Source: Deinococcus terrestris
GTDB lineage: Bacteria > Deinococcota > Deinococci > Deinococcales > Deinococcaceae
DNA: 64,000 nucleotides
Assembly: GCF_009377345.1 (NCBI RefSeq)
Contig: NZ_WBSL01000001.1
Coordinates: forward strand, 619,001-683,000
Direction of reading: 5' to 3'
Notes under the pieces: model-generated
Told to the model about the DNA's origin: nothing
The model's input: the letters and a program-made list of their open reading frames with translations, nothing else
Database searches by the model: none
Position numbers and translations under genes: made by a program
Shown here: in pieces, positions 1 to 15,217 of the stretch
How the letters are laid out: every line of letters begins with the position of its first letter
Position numbering within the stretch: the first letter of the stretch is position 1

Positions 1-570
1 GCCCCACTGGTGGTCGAGCCAGGCCTGCCCGGTCGCCGTCCTCGCCCCGGCCCCCGACACCAGCACCGTCCCCGCCACGTCCATCCGGGTGATGCTCTGG
101 TAGTACAGCCGCCCGACCTCCGGCGTGCCCGAGTACCCCGGCGGATGGACCACCGGCCCCTTGCGCGGCGTGAGCGTGAGGTTCAGCGGCCCGGCCCGCA
201 GCGTATAGACCTCGCCCTCCTGGCGCAGCCGCCACTCGCCCTGCTCGACCCTCAGCGGCGGAAAACCGAAGCGGGCCTGCTGCACCTCGTTCTCGTAGAA
301 GTTGAGCTGCCCGGTTCGCAGGTCCGTCACCGCCACGTGCCCCGCGTGATACGGAATTCCCCGGTAGTTCACCTTGAACTGCGCCCAGTGGAAGGCCAGC
401 CCCGACTCCGGCAGGTAGCCCGAGACGTACCACCACTCCATCGGGAAATTCTTCGCGCCCAGGTCAGCGGGAGCCGGGAGCCGCGCCGGGTCGAACGCCT
501 GCGGCGCGGGCAGGCACGCTGAGAGCAGAGCTGGAAGGAGGACCGCCGCGCCGACGTGGAGGAGTCGCAT
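1..570 (-). CDS. CrtC/AttH-like lipocalin-fold lipoprotein, partial
   Basis: The reading frame starts at ATG 570 and is still open at the window edge, so only the first 190 codons are present. The N-terminus is a lipoprotein signal (MRLLHVGAAVLLPALLSAC) with the lipobox cysteine at residue 19. The segment that follows (PMEWWYVSGYL, AFHWAQFKVNYRG, later GQAWLDHQWG) resembles the N-terminal half of the AttH/CrtC lipocalin-like family, sometimes called predicted secreted hydrolases. That family includes carotenoid hydratases, but most lipoprotein members have no proven reaction. An AAGG ribosome-binding site lies a few bases before the ATG. The family call is fairly secure; the substrate is unknown. 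It is probably anchored in the cell envelope. Confidence 0.75.
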   Translation of the reverse strand, partial: MRLLHVGAAVLLPALLSACLPAPQAFDPARLPAPADLGAKNFPMEWWYVSGYLPESGLAFHWAQFKVNYRGIPYHAGHVAVTDLRTGQLNFYENEVQQARFGFPPLRVEQGEWRLRQEGEVYTLRAGPLNLTLTPRKGPVVHPPGYSGTPEVGRLYYQSITRMDVAGTVLVSGAGARTATGQAWLDHQWG

Positions 571-721
571 GGTTGACCTTACCCGGTCTGGACAAGGCAG
601 AGACGTGGCAAGGGCCATGAACCGGGTGCAAAGAAGGAGGGCCGCCTTCCCATCTGGGGGCGACCCTTTCCGTCTTGACTTCCCGACGTGCAGAAAACGC
701 CGGGGGATGGTTCCCAAGCAC

Positions 722-743
722 GTCACTCCTTTGAAGGAGTGAC
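722..743. promoter_or_regulatory. 22-bp near-perfect palindrome, possible operator
   Basis: Arms GTCACTCCTT and AAGGAGTGAC pair perfectly around a 2-base centre. The loop is too tight for an efficient RNA hairpin and no T-run follows on either strand, so a dimeric DNA-binding site is more likely than a terminator. It lies about 150 bp upstream of the lipoprotein start at 570 and 80 bp past the end of the methyltransferase. The regulator is unknown. Confidence 0.4.
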
Positions 744-823
744 CTCACCCCCAGGAGTACCGAGCTGTCAGGACGGACTGCTGCGGTGTTGACGACGCGA
801 CCCAGTCTGTCCGGGTGAAGAGC

Positions 824-1531
824 TCACGCCCTGTACCCGACCCATCCTCGGAAGGTGAAGCCCGCATAGAAGAGGGCTACATCGCTAAAGCCTGCCTCAC
901 GCAAGATGGCCTCGTCCTGCTCTGGTGAAAGGAGGGGGAGACGGTCGCTGATGGCCGTCACCGCGTTCTGCGCCTTCGGTGCGGGGACCCCGGCCGCGAC
1001 CGCGAAGGCGGCGTAACGGGCAAGCCATTTCGCCTTTTCCCCGTCCTGCTGCGGAAAGCTGTGGTGGGCGATGACAAAGGGGGCGCCGGGCTTCAACCGC
1101 TGATGGACCTCGGCCACTGTTCGCCGCCGCTCTTCCTCCGGGAGGAAATGCAGGGTGAGCAGGCATGTGGCGCCATCAAAAGGACCCGCCGGGGCGCTGC
1201 CGATATACCCCTGGTGGAAGTCGACGCGGGGAGCCAGAGGCCCCAGCGTGCGCTCGGCCAGCCCAAGCATCTCGGCCGAGGGGTCCACACCGCACAAGCG
1301 CCAGCCGGGATGGGCCTCAGCAAAGACCTTGAGTTCCAACCCGCCGCCCGCGCCGAGGACGAGCACATGCCCCTCGTCGGGCACGCGCTCGGCAAGCAGG
1401 AGCCCAGTCATCTGTTGCAGGCTCTGGAAGCCCGGCACCTGCCGCGCAGGTCCTTCGGCATACCGGGCGACCGTTTCAGAATCGGAAAATGGGAACAAGG
1501 GCGACTCCCTCCTGCGGCGAAAGGGCTTCAA
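824..1531 (-). CDS. Class I SAM-dependent methyltransferase
   Basis: A 235-residue protein with the Rossmann methyltransferase signature: motif I VLVLGAGGGLELKVF (about residues 56-70), followed by the acidic strand end GVDPSAEML that binds the ribose of S-adenosylmethionine, and later TCLLTLHFLPEEER (motif IV region). The substrate cannot be read from the sequence; small-molecule methylation is the default expectation. The assigned start is a TTG at 1531, the only plausible initiator before the conserved core, so the N-terminus is uncertain. It begins 30 bp after the livF stop on the same strand and may be read through from the liv operon, but no functional link is evident. Confidence 0.8.
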   Translation of the reverse strand: MKPFRRRRESPLFPFSDSETVARYAEGPARQVPGFQSLQQMTGLLLAERVPDEGHVLVLGAGGGLELKVFAEAHPGWRLCGVDPSAEMLGLAERTLGPLAPRVDFHQGYIGSAPAGPFDGATCLLTLHFLPEEERRRTVAEVHQRLKPGAPFVIAHHSFPQQDGEKAKWLARYAAFAVAAGVPAPKAQNAVTAISDRLPLLSPEQDEAILREAGFSDVALFYAGFTFRGWVGYRA

Positions 1532-1561
1532 GCACGGCCGGACCTCTCCGCCCCCTTGCCC

Positions 1562-3119
<1,558 letters not shown>

Positions 3120-3123
<4 letters not shown>

Positions 3124-4939
3124 TTGGCTCCTCCCGCCGGTTCGTCTTCCTTGCGCGTCTCCAGGCCAGGGCTGAACACGTCGCCCCCGCCGCCCGTGAG
3201 CGCGGGGCCGGTGCCCTTGGCGCTGTCGTCTTCTTGGTTGTCCTCGTGGTGCAGCTCCAGCGTGCGGCGGCGGCTGGGCAGAAGTCCCTCGGGGCGCAGC
3301 AGCATCATGGCAACCAGAATCGCCCCGAAGATCAGGCGCTGGAGTTGTCCCGGATTGGCCTGCTGCGGGATCCAGCTCAGGCCCGCCGTCGCCTCGCCCA
3401 GCCCCGGCAGGATGCGCAGGTTGAGCAGCGTCACCACCGTCGCCCCCAGAATGACGCCGGGGAACGAGCCCATGCCGCCCAGAATCACCATCGCCAGCAC
3501 ACCGATGGACTGAAACAGGTTGAAGCTCTCGGGGCTGACGAAGGTCTGCTTGGCCGCGAAGATCATGCCCATCACGCCCGCGAAACTCGCGCCCGTGGCA
3601 AAGGCGATCAGCTTGGTCTGCACCAGCGGCACGCCCATCGCCTGCGCCGCGACCTCGTCGTCGCGGATGGCGATCCAGGCCCGCCCGATGCGCGAGCGGT
3701 CGAGCCGCACGTTCACCAGCAGGATCAGCGCCACCATCAGCAGGCACAGCACGTACAGGAACAGCAGGCCGTACTGGTCTTCCGCGAAGCCCAGCCGCGC
3801 CGCCAGCGTGTCGAACCAGCCCACCGACGCGCTCTTGATGGGCGTGATGCCCTGCGACCCCGCCGAGTACAGGTCGAGGTTGTTCGCCAGCACCCGGATG
3901 ACTTCCCCCAGCCCCAGCGTGATGATGGCGAGGTAATCGCCCTTGAGCCGCAGTACGGGCAGGCCGATCAGGACACCCACGACCGCCGCTGCAAAGACGC
4001 TCAGCGCGAGAAACAGCCAGAAGAAGCTGGGATCGATGCCGGTGGTCAGCCCCGTGATGCCGTCGGCCGTGAGCAGCAGGATGCTCCGCGCCACCAGCAC
4101 CATCCCGACCACGCCCGCCAGCGCGAGCAGCACCCGGCTCAGGCTCAGCAGGGCGCCCCGTGCGTCCCGGCCCCGGCTCTCGCTGTAGGCCAGATACAGC
4201 AGCCCCAGTCCGGTTGGAACCAGCCCGATCCACAGCGCGGCGGTGCTCCAGGGACGGTCCCCCAGCGTGAACAGGCCCCGTCCCGCGAAGAACCAGGCCA
4301 CCCACCCGGCGACGAGCAGCAGCACCAGTCCCCAGGCCCCCGCTCCCGACAGGTCATCGGCCCGGCGGCGTTGCAGTGCCAGATAGCCGCCCAGCCCGGC
4401 GAGCAGGGTCACGGCCCCCAGCACGGCGGTCGCCGCCGCACTCGCTCCCGGATTCTCGGCGAAGTAGCGCCCGATCTCCGCGAAGCGCGGGCTGGCGAAG
4501 ATGCCCCAGGTATACGCGCCCACTGCAAAGAACGCCACGTACCCCAGGTCCAGCAGCCCCGCGAGGCCCACCACGATGTTCAGTCCCAGCGCCAGCGCCG
4601 CAAAAATCATGATCTGGATGCTCAGGTCGAGCAGCGAGGTGTCTTCCTGCCCGGCCCACGGCAGGATCAGGAGCAGGCTGCCCAGCCCGACGAGCGCCTT
4701 GGCCCAGGGGGCAGCCCGCCACAGGTACGCGAACAGCACGTTCGCCAGGAAGAGCGAAACGACAATCGCTTCCACGATGGGATTGCGCAGCACCGCTCCC
4801 AGCCCGCCCAGGGTATCCAGCAGGTCGCGGTTGTGCGAGACGAGCAGCAGCGCACTCGTCACCACGAAGATCAAGAGCAGCAGCCCGGTGCGGTCGGGAG
4901 CCGGAGCCGCGCGCCGGGGGGCCATCGGATTCGCTGCCG

Positions 4940-4943
<4 letters not shown>
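3120..4943 (-). CDS. livM: Branched-chain amino-acid ABC permease LivM, enlarged
   Basis: A 607-residue inner-membrane permease, far longer than the roughly 300-430 residues common in this family. The canonical core is recognisable in two parts: ALALGLNIVVGLAGLLDLGYVAFFAVGAY (written here as adjoining motifs ALALGLNIVVGL and AGLLDLGYVAFF, about residues 116-140) and, after an insertion, LPVLRLKGDYLAIITLG, IGRAWIAIRDDE (the cytoplasmic EAA-like coupling loop) and LGGMGSFPGVILGA. Between them, residues about 155-305 form an extra segment with several hydrophobic stretches. The N-terminus also carries extra membrane helices, and the C-terminal 45 residues are charged and Gly-rich. The ATG at 4943 overlaps the livH stop. 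Confidence 0.92.
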
Positions 4944-5953
<1,010 letters not shown>

Positions 5954-6079
5954 GGTCCTTGCTCCTTTCGGGGAGGGGGGTGCCCCATCGGGGCGAGAGA
6001 AAACGGAAAACCGGACCCCGCGGAGGGAGCCGTCCGAACATTAGCGCGTCAGGTCACATTCTGTTCTGGGCCACAGAGA

Positions 6080-6108
6080 GGGGGCCGGGCATCTGCGGCC
6101 CAGCCCCC
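6080..6108 (-). terminator. Hairpin between livJ and livH, probable attenuator
   Basis: Arms GGGGGC and GCCCCC, continued by a GGGC/GCCC inner stem around a short loop, lie between livJ and livH. On the minus strand the hairpin is followed only by the pyrimidine-rich TCTCTGTGG, so termination is likely partial. Such hairpins are common after the binding-protein gene of ABC operons. Confidence 0.5.
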
Positions 6109-6138
6109 GGTGCAGCGATTCCCTGCGTCCGCCCGGTC

Positions 6139-7293
<1,155 letters not shown>

Positions 7294-7342
7294 GGTTCCT
7301 CCAAGGGTATTTGCGCTTTGGGCGCTGTTGTCGGGTGGCCTG

Positions 7343-7371
7343 ATTGTAGGGACACCTAAAGGGGAAGTCAA
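7343..7371 (-). promoter_or_regulatory. Sigma-A promoter of the liv operon
   Basis: On the minus strand TTGACT (7371-7366), a 17-bp spacer and TACAAT (7348-7343) give a near-consensus housekeeping promoter about 50 bp upstream of livJ. The remaining stretch to the glnA 3' end (7372-7544) holds no gene that I can support. Confidence 0.8.
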
Positions 7372-7544
7372 CGCGCCGCTCATCATCGGCTGAGCAAGAA
7401 AGGAAGTCATTTGGAGAGGGCTGACCACCACAATTGCGCTTCCTGGCCCCTGGGGATGTCCAGATTGCCCGTCTGTGCCCCAAGACCCGCCCGGAACCTA
7501 TGCGGGGGGGCTCCTGACCTGTCTGGATGAGCGCCGCAGCTGCC

Positions 7545-8906
7545 CTAGATCAGCTCCAAGTAGCGCTCCAGTTCCCAGGCATGTACCGCCGCGTTGTACT
7601 CGGCCCACTCCGCGCGCTTGGCGGTGACATAGCGGTCCATGACGTGCTCGCCCAGCGCGGCGGCCAGCACCTCGTCGCGCTCCAGTTCGTCCACGGCCTC
7701 GCGCAGGTCGCCCGGCAGGTCGCGCACCCGGTGGTGCCGTTTTTCGCGCACGGTCATCCGGAAAATGTTCCGCGCGATGGCAGGCGGGGGTTCCAGCCCG
7801 CGCTCGATGCCGTCCAGCCCCGCCGCGAGCATCACCGCCAGCGCAAGGTAAGGGTTGCAGCTGGGGTCCGGCATCCGCACCTCGGCGCGGGTGGAGGCGC
7901 CGCGCTTGGCCGGAATGCGAATCAGCGCCGAACGGTTCCCGGTGCTCCAGGCCACGTTGACCGGGGCCTCGAAGCCGGGGACCAGCCGCTTGTAGCTGTT
8001 TACCAGCGGGTTGGTGATCGCCGCCATGCCCCCGGCGTGTTCCAGCAGCCCCGCGATGAACTGCCGCGCCGTCGGCGAGAGGCCGTCTTCGGCCCCTGCG
8101 TCGGCGAAGGCGTTCTCGCCGCCGCGCGTCAGGCTGAGGTGGCAGTGCATCCCCGAGCCGCTGACCCCCGCGATGGGCTTGGGCAAGAAGCTCGCCAGCA
8201 ACCCGTGTTCCAGCGCCACCCGCTTGACCACGAACTTGAAGGTGGCGAGGCGGTCGGCGGCTTCCAGCGCGGGCGCGTAGCGAAAGTCGATCTCGTGCTG
8301 CCCCGGCGCGACCTCGTGGTGGGCGGCCTCGATCTCGAAGCCCATCCCGACGAGGTGCTGGGTGATCTCCCGCCGGATGCGCTCGCCCCGGTCCACGGGC
8401 GCGAGGTCGAAATACCCGGCCCGGTCGTGCGTGACCGTTCCCTGCCGCCCGCCGCTGCCGGGCACCGGGCGCTCAAACAGGAAGAACTCCGGCTCGGTGC
8501 CCACCAGCATCTCGAACCCCAGGGCGGCGGCCCGCTCGACCTGCTGCCGCAGCACCCGCCGGGGATCGCCCCCGAAGGGCGTGCCGTCCGGCAGCGTTAC
8601 GTCGCAGATCAGCCGCGCCACCCGGCCCCCCTCGTGGTCCTCGGCGGAAAAGGGCGGGTAGATCAGGAAGGTGGAGAGGTCCGGCGCGAGCAGCATGTCG
8701 CTCTCCTCGACGCGGGTAAAGCCCTCGACCGCGCTGCCGTCGAAGGTCACGTCGCCGCGCAGGGCCTTTTCGAACTGCGAGCGCGGCACCTCCACATTCT
8801 TCGTCGCCCCCAGGATGTCGGTGAATTGCAGCCGCAGAAACTCGACCCCCTCGTCAGTCAGGCGGTCGAGCAGGTGGCGGGCAGCGGCGGACAGGACAGG
8901 GGTCAT
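7545..8906 (-). CDS. glnA: Glutamine synthetase type I
   Basis: A 453-residue GS-I that makes glutamine from glutamate, ammonia and ATP in the cytoplasm; family members form dodecamers. Recognisable motifs are [17 protein letters not shown] near the N-terminus, [15 protein letters not shown] (metal/glutamate site), [11 protein letters not shown] (ATP region), [15 protein letters not shown] and [10 protein letters not shown]. No obvious adenylylation motif of the NLYDLPP type is seen near the C-terminus, so covalent control as in enterobacteria looks unlikely. The start at ATG 8906 is preceded by GGAGG; a GTG eight codons upstream is possible but lacks a ribosome-binding site. It is divergent from the type III enzyme. 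Confidence 0.95.
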   Translation of the reverse strand: MTPVLSAAARHLLDRLTDEGVEFLRLQFTDILGATKNVEVPRSQFEKALRGDVTFDGSAVEGFTRVEESDMLLAPDLSTFLIYPPFSAEDHEGGRVARLICDVTLPDGTPFGGDPRRVLRQQVERAAALGFEMLVGTEPEFFLFERPVPGSGGRQGTVTHDRAGYFDLAPVDRGERIRREITQHLVGMGFEIEAAHHEVAPGQHEIDFRYAPALEAADRLATFKFVVKRVALEHGLLASFLPKPIAGVSGSGMHCHLSLTRGGENAFADAGAEDGLSPTARQFIAGLLEHAGGMAAITNPLVNSYKRLVPGFEAPVNVAWSTGNRSALIRIPAKRGASTRAEVRMPDPSCNPYLALAVMLAAGLDGIERGLEPPPAIARNIFRMTVREKRHHRVRDLPGDLREAVDELERDEVLAAALGEHVMDRYVTAKRAEWAEYNAAVHAWELERYLELI

Positions 8907-9047
8907 CAGCAGGGGGCCTCCGGGCGTCACGATAAGGGGTGCGGGGCAATTGCGCCATCTCTGATCGAACTTTACGAGTCATTTTGCATGAGGCGTGCCA
9001 TCTCGCGGAGGCAGAGGAGCTGGTCCGTGCACCCCGTTCGACAAAAG

Positions 9048-9077
9048 TTGACCAATCTGCATTCCCGCCCCCATACT
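9048..9077 (+). promoter_or_regulatory. Promoter of the type III glutamine synthetase gene
   Basis: TTGACC (9048-9053), an 18-bp spacer and CATACT (9072-9077) form a good sigma-A promoter, with an expected leader of about 50 nt ending in AGGAGGAATCC before the ATG at 9135. No convincing promoter for the divergent glnA was identified in 8907-9047. Confidence 0.65.
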
Positions 9078-9134
9078 CCGGTCATTCACAGGCGGCGCCG
9101 GTCCCCAGCCCACCTGACTCCCCAGGAGGAATCC

Positions 9135-11291
<2,157 letters not shown>

Positions 11292-11316
11292 CCGTCGTCT
11301 CCCAGCGCAGAGCAGC

Positions 11317-11343
11317 AAAGCCCCGGCTCCGGCTGGGGCTTTT
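11317..11343 (+). terminator. Intrinsic terminator of glnN
   Basis: AAAGCCCC and GGGGCTTT arms, with an inner GGC/GGCT extension containing a G-U pair, followed by a T-run. It belongs to a recurring sequence family also seen at 19630-19657 and 41134-41169. Confidence 0.85.
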
Positions 11344-11393
11344 GGCTGTTCTGACTGCTGACCGCTGAGGGCTGAAAGCTCTACACTTCCCCC

Positions 11394-12194
11394 GTGTTGA
11401 ACCTGCGCCGCAAGCCCGTCGTCACGCCCTCCGATCTCGATGAGGGGCTGGCGGCCCTGGGGCTGTCCGGCTCGCAGCATGTGATTGTCCACGCCAGCCT
11501 GCGCTCGTTCGGGCAACTGGAGGGCGGGGCGAAGGCGGTGGTGGACGCGCTGGTGGAACGGACCGCGACGGTGGTGGCCCCGGCTTTTACCTACGGCACG
11601 CTGCTGCGGCAGGCCTCCTCGCCCGTACATCAGCGCTTTCACCGCGACCTGCGGGTCAGCCGCGACATCGGCCGGGTGCCGCAGGAACTCGTGGACCGCG
11701 CCGACGCCGTGCGCTCCTTTCACCCCACCCTGTCCTTTATCGCGCTGGGGCAGGCGGCGGAGCAGGTCACGGCGGCCCAGACGCTGGACAGTCCCTATCA
11801 ACCTATCGGGGCGCTGTACGACCTGAACGGCTTCGCGCTGATGATGGGCGTGGACTTCGGCAGCAACACCAGCGTCCACTACGGTGAGCACGTGGCGGGG
11901 ATGCCGCTGCTCACCCGGTATGTGCCCATCGGGACCGAGGTGCGCCCCACTGCCTTTCCCAACTGCTCGGCGGCGTTCGGGCGGGTCAAGCCCCACGTCA
12001 CGGGCCAGAGCGTGACGGTGGGAAGCGCGGTGCTGGAGCTGTACCGGGTGCGCGACCTGGTGGACGCCACTGTCCGCCTCGTCACGGCGAACCCCGAGGC
12101 CCTGCTATGCGACTACTCCTCGTGCCGCTGCCAGGAGGTGCGCCGCCTGGTTCGCCAAAATGGCCTGACGCCGCGCCCGCACGGGGCCGCATGA
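11394..12194 (+). CDS. AAC(3)-family N-acetyltransferase
   Basis: A 266-residue member of the Antibiotic_NAT (AAC(3)-like) family, which transfers acetyl from acetyl-CoA to an amino group, classically of aminoglycosides. Visible family motifs are HVIVHASLRSFG near the N-terminus, VVAPAFTYG, SFHPTLSFIALG and GVDFGSNTSVHYGEH. Chromosomal homologues of this kind often act on unknown natural substrates, so antibiotic resistance should not be assumed. The start is GTG 11394: a TACACT -10 box ends 6 bp upstream, so the mRNA is probably leaderless. The stop overlaps the next gene in an ATGA arrangement. Confidence 0.85.
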   Translation: MLNLRRKPVVTPSDLDEGLAALGLSGSQHVIVHASLRSFGQLEGGAKAVVDALVERTATVVAPAFTYGTLLRQASSPVHQRFHRDLRVSRDIGRVPQELVDRADAVRSFHPTLSFIALGQAAEQVTAAQTLDSPYQPIGALYDLNGFALMMGVDFGSNTSVHYGEHVAGMPLLTRYVPIGTEVRPTAFPNCSAAFGRVKPHVTGQSVTVGSAVLELYRVRDLVDATVRLVTANPEALLCDYSSCRCQEVRRLVRQNGLTPRPHGAA

Positions 12195-13393
12195 CCCGTC
12201 TGCTGTATTACGACGAACCCACGCAGCTCAGCTTCGCGGCCACGGTGACGGCGGTGGAGGCGGGCCGCGTCGCCCTCGACGCCACCGCCTTTCACCCTGA
12301 GGGCGGCGGCCAGAATGCCGACACGGGGGTGCTGCGCTGGGACGGCGGCGAGGCCCGCGTCACCGACACGCAGAAGGACCGGGCGACGGGGAGCATCTGG
12401 CACACGCTGGAGGGCAGCCCGCCCCCCATGGGCACGCCCGTCACGGGCGAGGTGGACGCGGCCCGCCGCTGGCGGCAGATGGCCCGCCACAGCGGGGAAC
12501 ACCTGCTCGCGCAGGCGTTTTTCCGGATCAACCCGGCCTTCCGCGTCGCGGCGGTTGGGATGCGCGGCCCCGACTGCACCCTGGACCTGGAGGGCTTTCC
12601 GACCGAGGCCGACGCGCAGGCCGCCGAGGGGCTGCTGCGAGAAACTCTGGCCCGCCACGACCTCACCCTGGAAACGCGGGTAGTCCCCGAGGCCGAGCTG
12701 CCGAGTTACCCACTGCGTCGCCCCCCCCAGGTGCGCGGACAGGTTCGCCTCGTGATCTTCCGGGATGAGGCGGGCGTGCCCTTCGACGTGAGCGCCTGCG
12801 GCGGCGTCCACGTTCCCCGCGCTGGGATGGCCGCACCTGTGGCCGTCCTGCGTACCGAGCGCATCCGCTCCGGCCTGACGCGGGTGGTGTTCCGGGCGGG
12901 GGAGGAGGCGGCCGAGTTCCTGACCGCCACCTACCGGGACGCGCGAGCACTGGCCCAGGGCTTCAGCGTGGGCGTGCCCGACCTGCCCGCGCGGGTGGCG
13001 GCGCTGGTCACCGAGCGGGACGCGCTGAAGGTGGAAGCGGCGGCCCTGCGAACCCGGCTCGCGGCGGCCCTGGTCGCGGCCGCCCCGGTGGGGGAGGTCG
13101 CGGGCGTGCCGCTGCGAACCCTGAACCTGGACGACCCCACCCTCCTCCCCGATGTGCTGGCGGCTACTCCCCCCAGCGAGGTCTGCGCCGCCGTCACTCC
13201 GGGCGGGCGCTGCGGGGTGGGCAGCGGGCGGGCCGAGGTTCCCGCCGGGGCGCTGCTAGGCGAGGTCCTGAAGGGGACGGGTGGCCGGGGCGGCGGGCGG
13301 GCCGACCTCGCTCAGGGGCAGACGGCCGACCCCGCCGCGTTTCTGGACGCGGTGCGGGCGGCCCTGAACGTGCAGACCCTTTCAGCCCCCTGA
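12191..13393 (+). CDS. Alanyl-tRNA editing protein (AlaX-L type)
   Basis: A 400-residue free-standing trans-editing protein predicted to hydrolyse Ser or Gly mischarged on tRNA-Ala. The N-terminal part has the AlaRS-like entry motif AFHPEGGGQNADTG, and the zinc ligands are present: HSGEH (H100, H104) and CGGVH (C204, H208). The C-terminal section is DHHA1-like, with a coiled stretch around residues 270-310 and a Gly-rich GGRGGGRADLAQGQ, as at the end of AlaRS; this makes it the long AlaX form. It overlaps the preceding acetyltransferase by 4 bp, so the two are co-translated. Confidence 0.9.
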   Translation: MTRLLYYDEPTQLSFAATVTAVEAGRVALDATAFHPEGGGQNADTGVLRWDGGEARVTDTQKDRATGSIWHTLEGSPPPMGTPVTGEVDAARRWRQMARHSGEHLLAQAFFRINPAFRVAAVGMRGPDCTLDLEGFPTEADAQAAEGLLRETLARHDLTLETRVVPEAELPSYPLRRPPQVRGQVRLVIFRDEAGVPFDVSACGGVHVPRAGMAAPVAVLRTERIRSGLTRVVFRAGEEAAEFLTATYRDARALAQGFSVGVPDLPARVAALVTERDALKVEAAALRTRLAAALVAAAPVGEVAGVPLRTLNLDDPTLLPDVLAATPPSEVCAAVTPGGRCGVGSGRAEVPAGALLGEVLKGTGGRGGGRADLAQGQTADPAAFLDAVRAALNVQTLSAP

Positions 13394-13459
13394 TCCCTCC
13401 ACTGCCCGGCGGCCCGTCTTCACCATTGGCTGACCACTGGCGCTTATTCTGAGGGACGC

Positions 13460-15163
13460 ATGAAACATAACTTCATGTTGGTCGGTGCCGCCCTCGCTCT
13501 GAGCGCGTGCACCACGGCTCCCAAGCCCTCCCCGGCGACTGACCCGGTCAATGTCACTGTTGTCGGCGTGAACGACTTCCACGGCAACCTGCTGCCCAGC
13601 ACCAACTTCCGCATTCCCGATCCCGCCGACCGCACCAAGACGATCACGATTCCCGAGGTAGGCGGCATCGAGGCCATCGGCGGCCTGCTGGGGCAGATTC
13701 GCGCCGAGAACCCCAACACCGTCTTCGTGGGCGTGGGCGACATGACGGGCGCGAGTCCCCTGATCAGCGCCCTGCTGCGCGACGAGCCCACCATCAAGGC
13801 GCTGTCGCAGCTCGGGATGCAGGTCAACGTGCTGGGCAACCACGAGTTCGACTATGGGCTGACCGAACTCCAGCGCTTCCAGAAGGGCGGCTGCGCGAGC
13901 AACGACCTCACCCGCGCGTGCAAGTTCGAGAACACCTTCGCGGGGGCGGGGTTTTCCTACATCGCCGCCAACGTGGTGGACGAGAAGACCGGCGCCCGCG
14001 TCTTCCCGGCCTACAAGATGGTCAAGGTCGGCGGGGCGAACGTCGCCTTCGTGGGGGCCGTGCTGAGGGACACCCCCACCGTCGTGACGCCCTCGGGCGT
14101 GGCGGGCCTGCGCTTCGAGGACGAGGTGACGGCGATCAACCGCGTGGTGCCGCTGCTCAAGGTGGCGGGAGCCGACGCCATTGTGGCGCTGGTTCACCAG
14201 GGGGGCGCGGCGAGCGACGCCTTTGACATCGTGGACTGCAAGACCCTGACCGGCCCCATCGTGGACATCGCCAAGACCCTGGACCCCGCGATCAGCGCGG
14301 TCATGACCGGGCATACCCACAACGGCTACAACTGCCGCGTCGAAGGTCCGGACGGGCAGCCGCGCACCGTGATTCAGGGCAGCTCCAACGGCCGGTTGCT
14401 CCAGCGCCTCGACCTCAAGATCGATACCGTAGGGAACCGCGTGCTGGACATCAAGGCGCAGAACGTCCTCGTGAACGTGGCGACCGCCCCCAAGGACCCG
14501 GCCATGACCGCCATCGTGCAGAAGGCCAAGGCCCTGACCGACCCGGCCGCCGCGCAGGTCGTCGCCACCCTGGGCGTCGAGCAGATCACCCGCACCGCCA
14601 ACGCGGCGGGCGAGAGTGCGCTGGGCGACGTGATCGCCGACTCGCAGCTCGCCGCCACCCGCGCTCCGGAAAAGGGCGGCGCCGTGATCGCTTTCATGAA
14701 CCCCGGCGGCATCCGCGCCGACCTGCCCGTCAGGCCGAACCCCACACGCACCGTGACCTACGGCGACGTGTTCACAGTGCAGCCCTTCGGCAACACCCTG
14801 ACCGTGGTGACCCTCACGGGCGCCCAGATCAAGGCCGTGCTCGAGCAGCAGTTCGACAACCCCAGCCCCGGTGGCAACCGCATCCTGCAAGTCAGCCAGG
14901 GCTTCGCCTACACCTGGGACAACAGCAAGCCCAAGGGCAGCAAGGTCGTGAGCATGACCCTGAACGGCGCGGCCATCGACCCCGCCGCGAACTACCGCGT
15001 CACCATCAACAACTTCCTCGCCGACGGCGGCGACAACTTCACCGTCTTCACCCAGGGCACCAACCGCACGGGCGGCGACGTGGACCTCGACGCCTTCCAG
15101 AACTACCTCAAGGCGAACACGGTCACGCCGGGACCGCTGAACCGCATCACCCGCCTGAACTGA
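13460..15163 (+). CDS. 5'-nucleotidase / UshA-family lipoprotein
   Basis: A 567-residue secreted metallophosphoesterase. A lipobox (ALALSAC, Cys17) anchors it in the envelope. The metal-binding motifs are in order: VNDFHGNL (D39, H41), GVGDMTGASP (93-100), GNHEFDYG (126-133), then a GHTHNGYN block. The C-terminal 5'-nucleotidase substrate domain carries FMNPGGIRADL and YGDVFTVQPFGNTL, ending NNFLADGGDNF. It probably dephosphorylates extracellular nucleotides to recover nucleosides and phosphate. A TATTCT box lies 9 bp before the ATG with a weak GAGGGA site between. A strong terminator follows immediately. Confidence 0.92.
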   Translation: MKHNFMLVGAALALSACTTAPKPSPATDPVNVTVVGVNDFHGNLLPSTNFRIPDPADRTKTITIPEVGGIEAIGGLLGQIRAENPNTVFVGVGDMTGASPLISALLRDEPTIKALSQLGMQVNVLGNHEFDYGLTELQRFQKGGCASNDLTRACKFENTFAGAGFSYIAANVVDEKTGARVFPAYKMVKVGGANVAFVGAVLRDTPTVVTPSGVAGLRFEDEVTAINRVVPLLKVAGADAIVALVHQGGAASDAFDIVDCKTLTGPIVDIAKTLDPAISAVMTGHTHNGYNCRVEGPDGQPRTVIQGSSNGRLLQRLDLKIDTVGNRVLDIKAQNVLVNVATAPKDPAMTAIVQKAKALTDPAAAQVVATLGVEQITRTANAAGESALGDVIADSQLAATRAPEKGGAVIAFMNPGGIRADLPVRPNPTRTVTYGDVFTVQPFGNTLTVVTLTGAQIKAVLEQQFDNPSPGGNRILQVSQGFAYTWDNSKPKGSKVVSMTLNGAAIDPAANYRVTINNFLADGGDNFTVFTQGTNRTGGDVDLDAFQNYLKANTVTPGPLNRITRLN

Positions 15164-15177
15164 GGCGCGGGAACCCA

Positions 15178-15217
15178 GGGAGGAGGGGCCGCCCGCGCCC
15201 CTCCTTCCCTATTTTTT
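15178..15217 (+). terminator. Intrinsic terminator after the 5'-nucleotidase gene
   Basis: A GGGAGGAGGGGC arm and a GCCCCTCCTTCCC arm around a 7-base loop, followed by TATTTTTT. The T-run overlaps the stop codon of the convergent gene at 15209. Confidence 0.9.

Noticed and set aside
722..743. The palindrome as an intrinsic terminator of the methyltransferase gene
   Set aside because: A 2-base loop cannot form a stable RNA hairpin of that register and no U-run follows.
11394..12194. Acquired aminoglycoside-resistance gene
   Set aside because: The gene is AAC(3)-like, but base composition and promoter match the neighbours, it overlaps an AlaX gene, and no mobile element is nearby, so it looks like a resident chromosomal gene.
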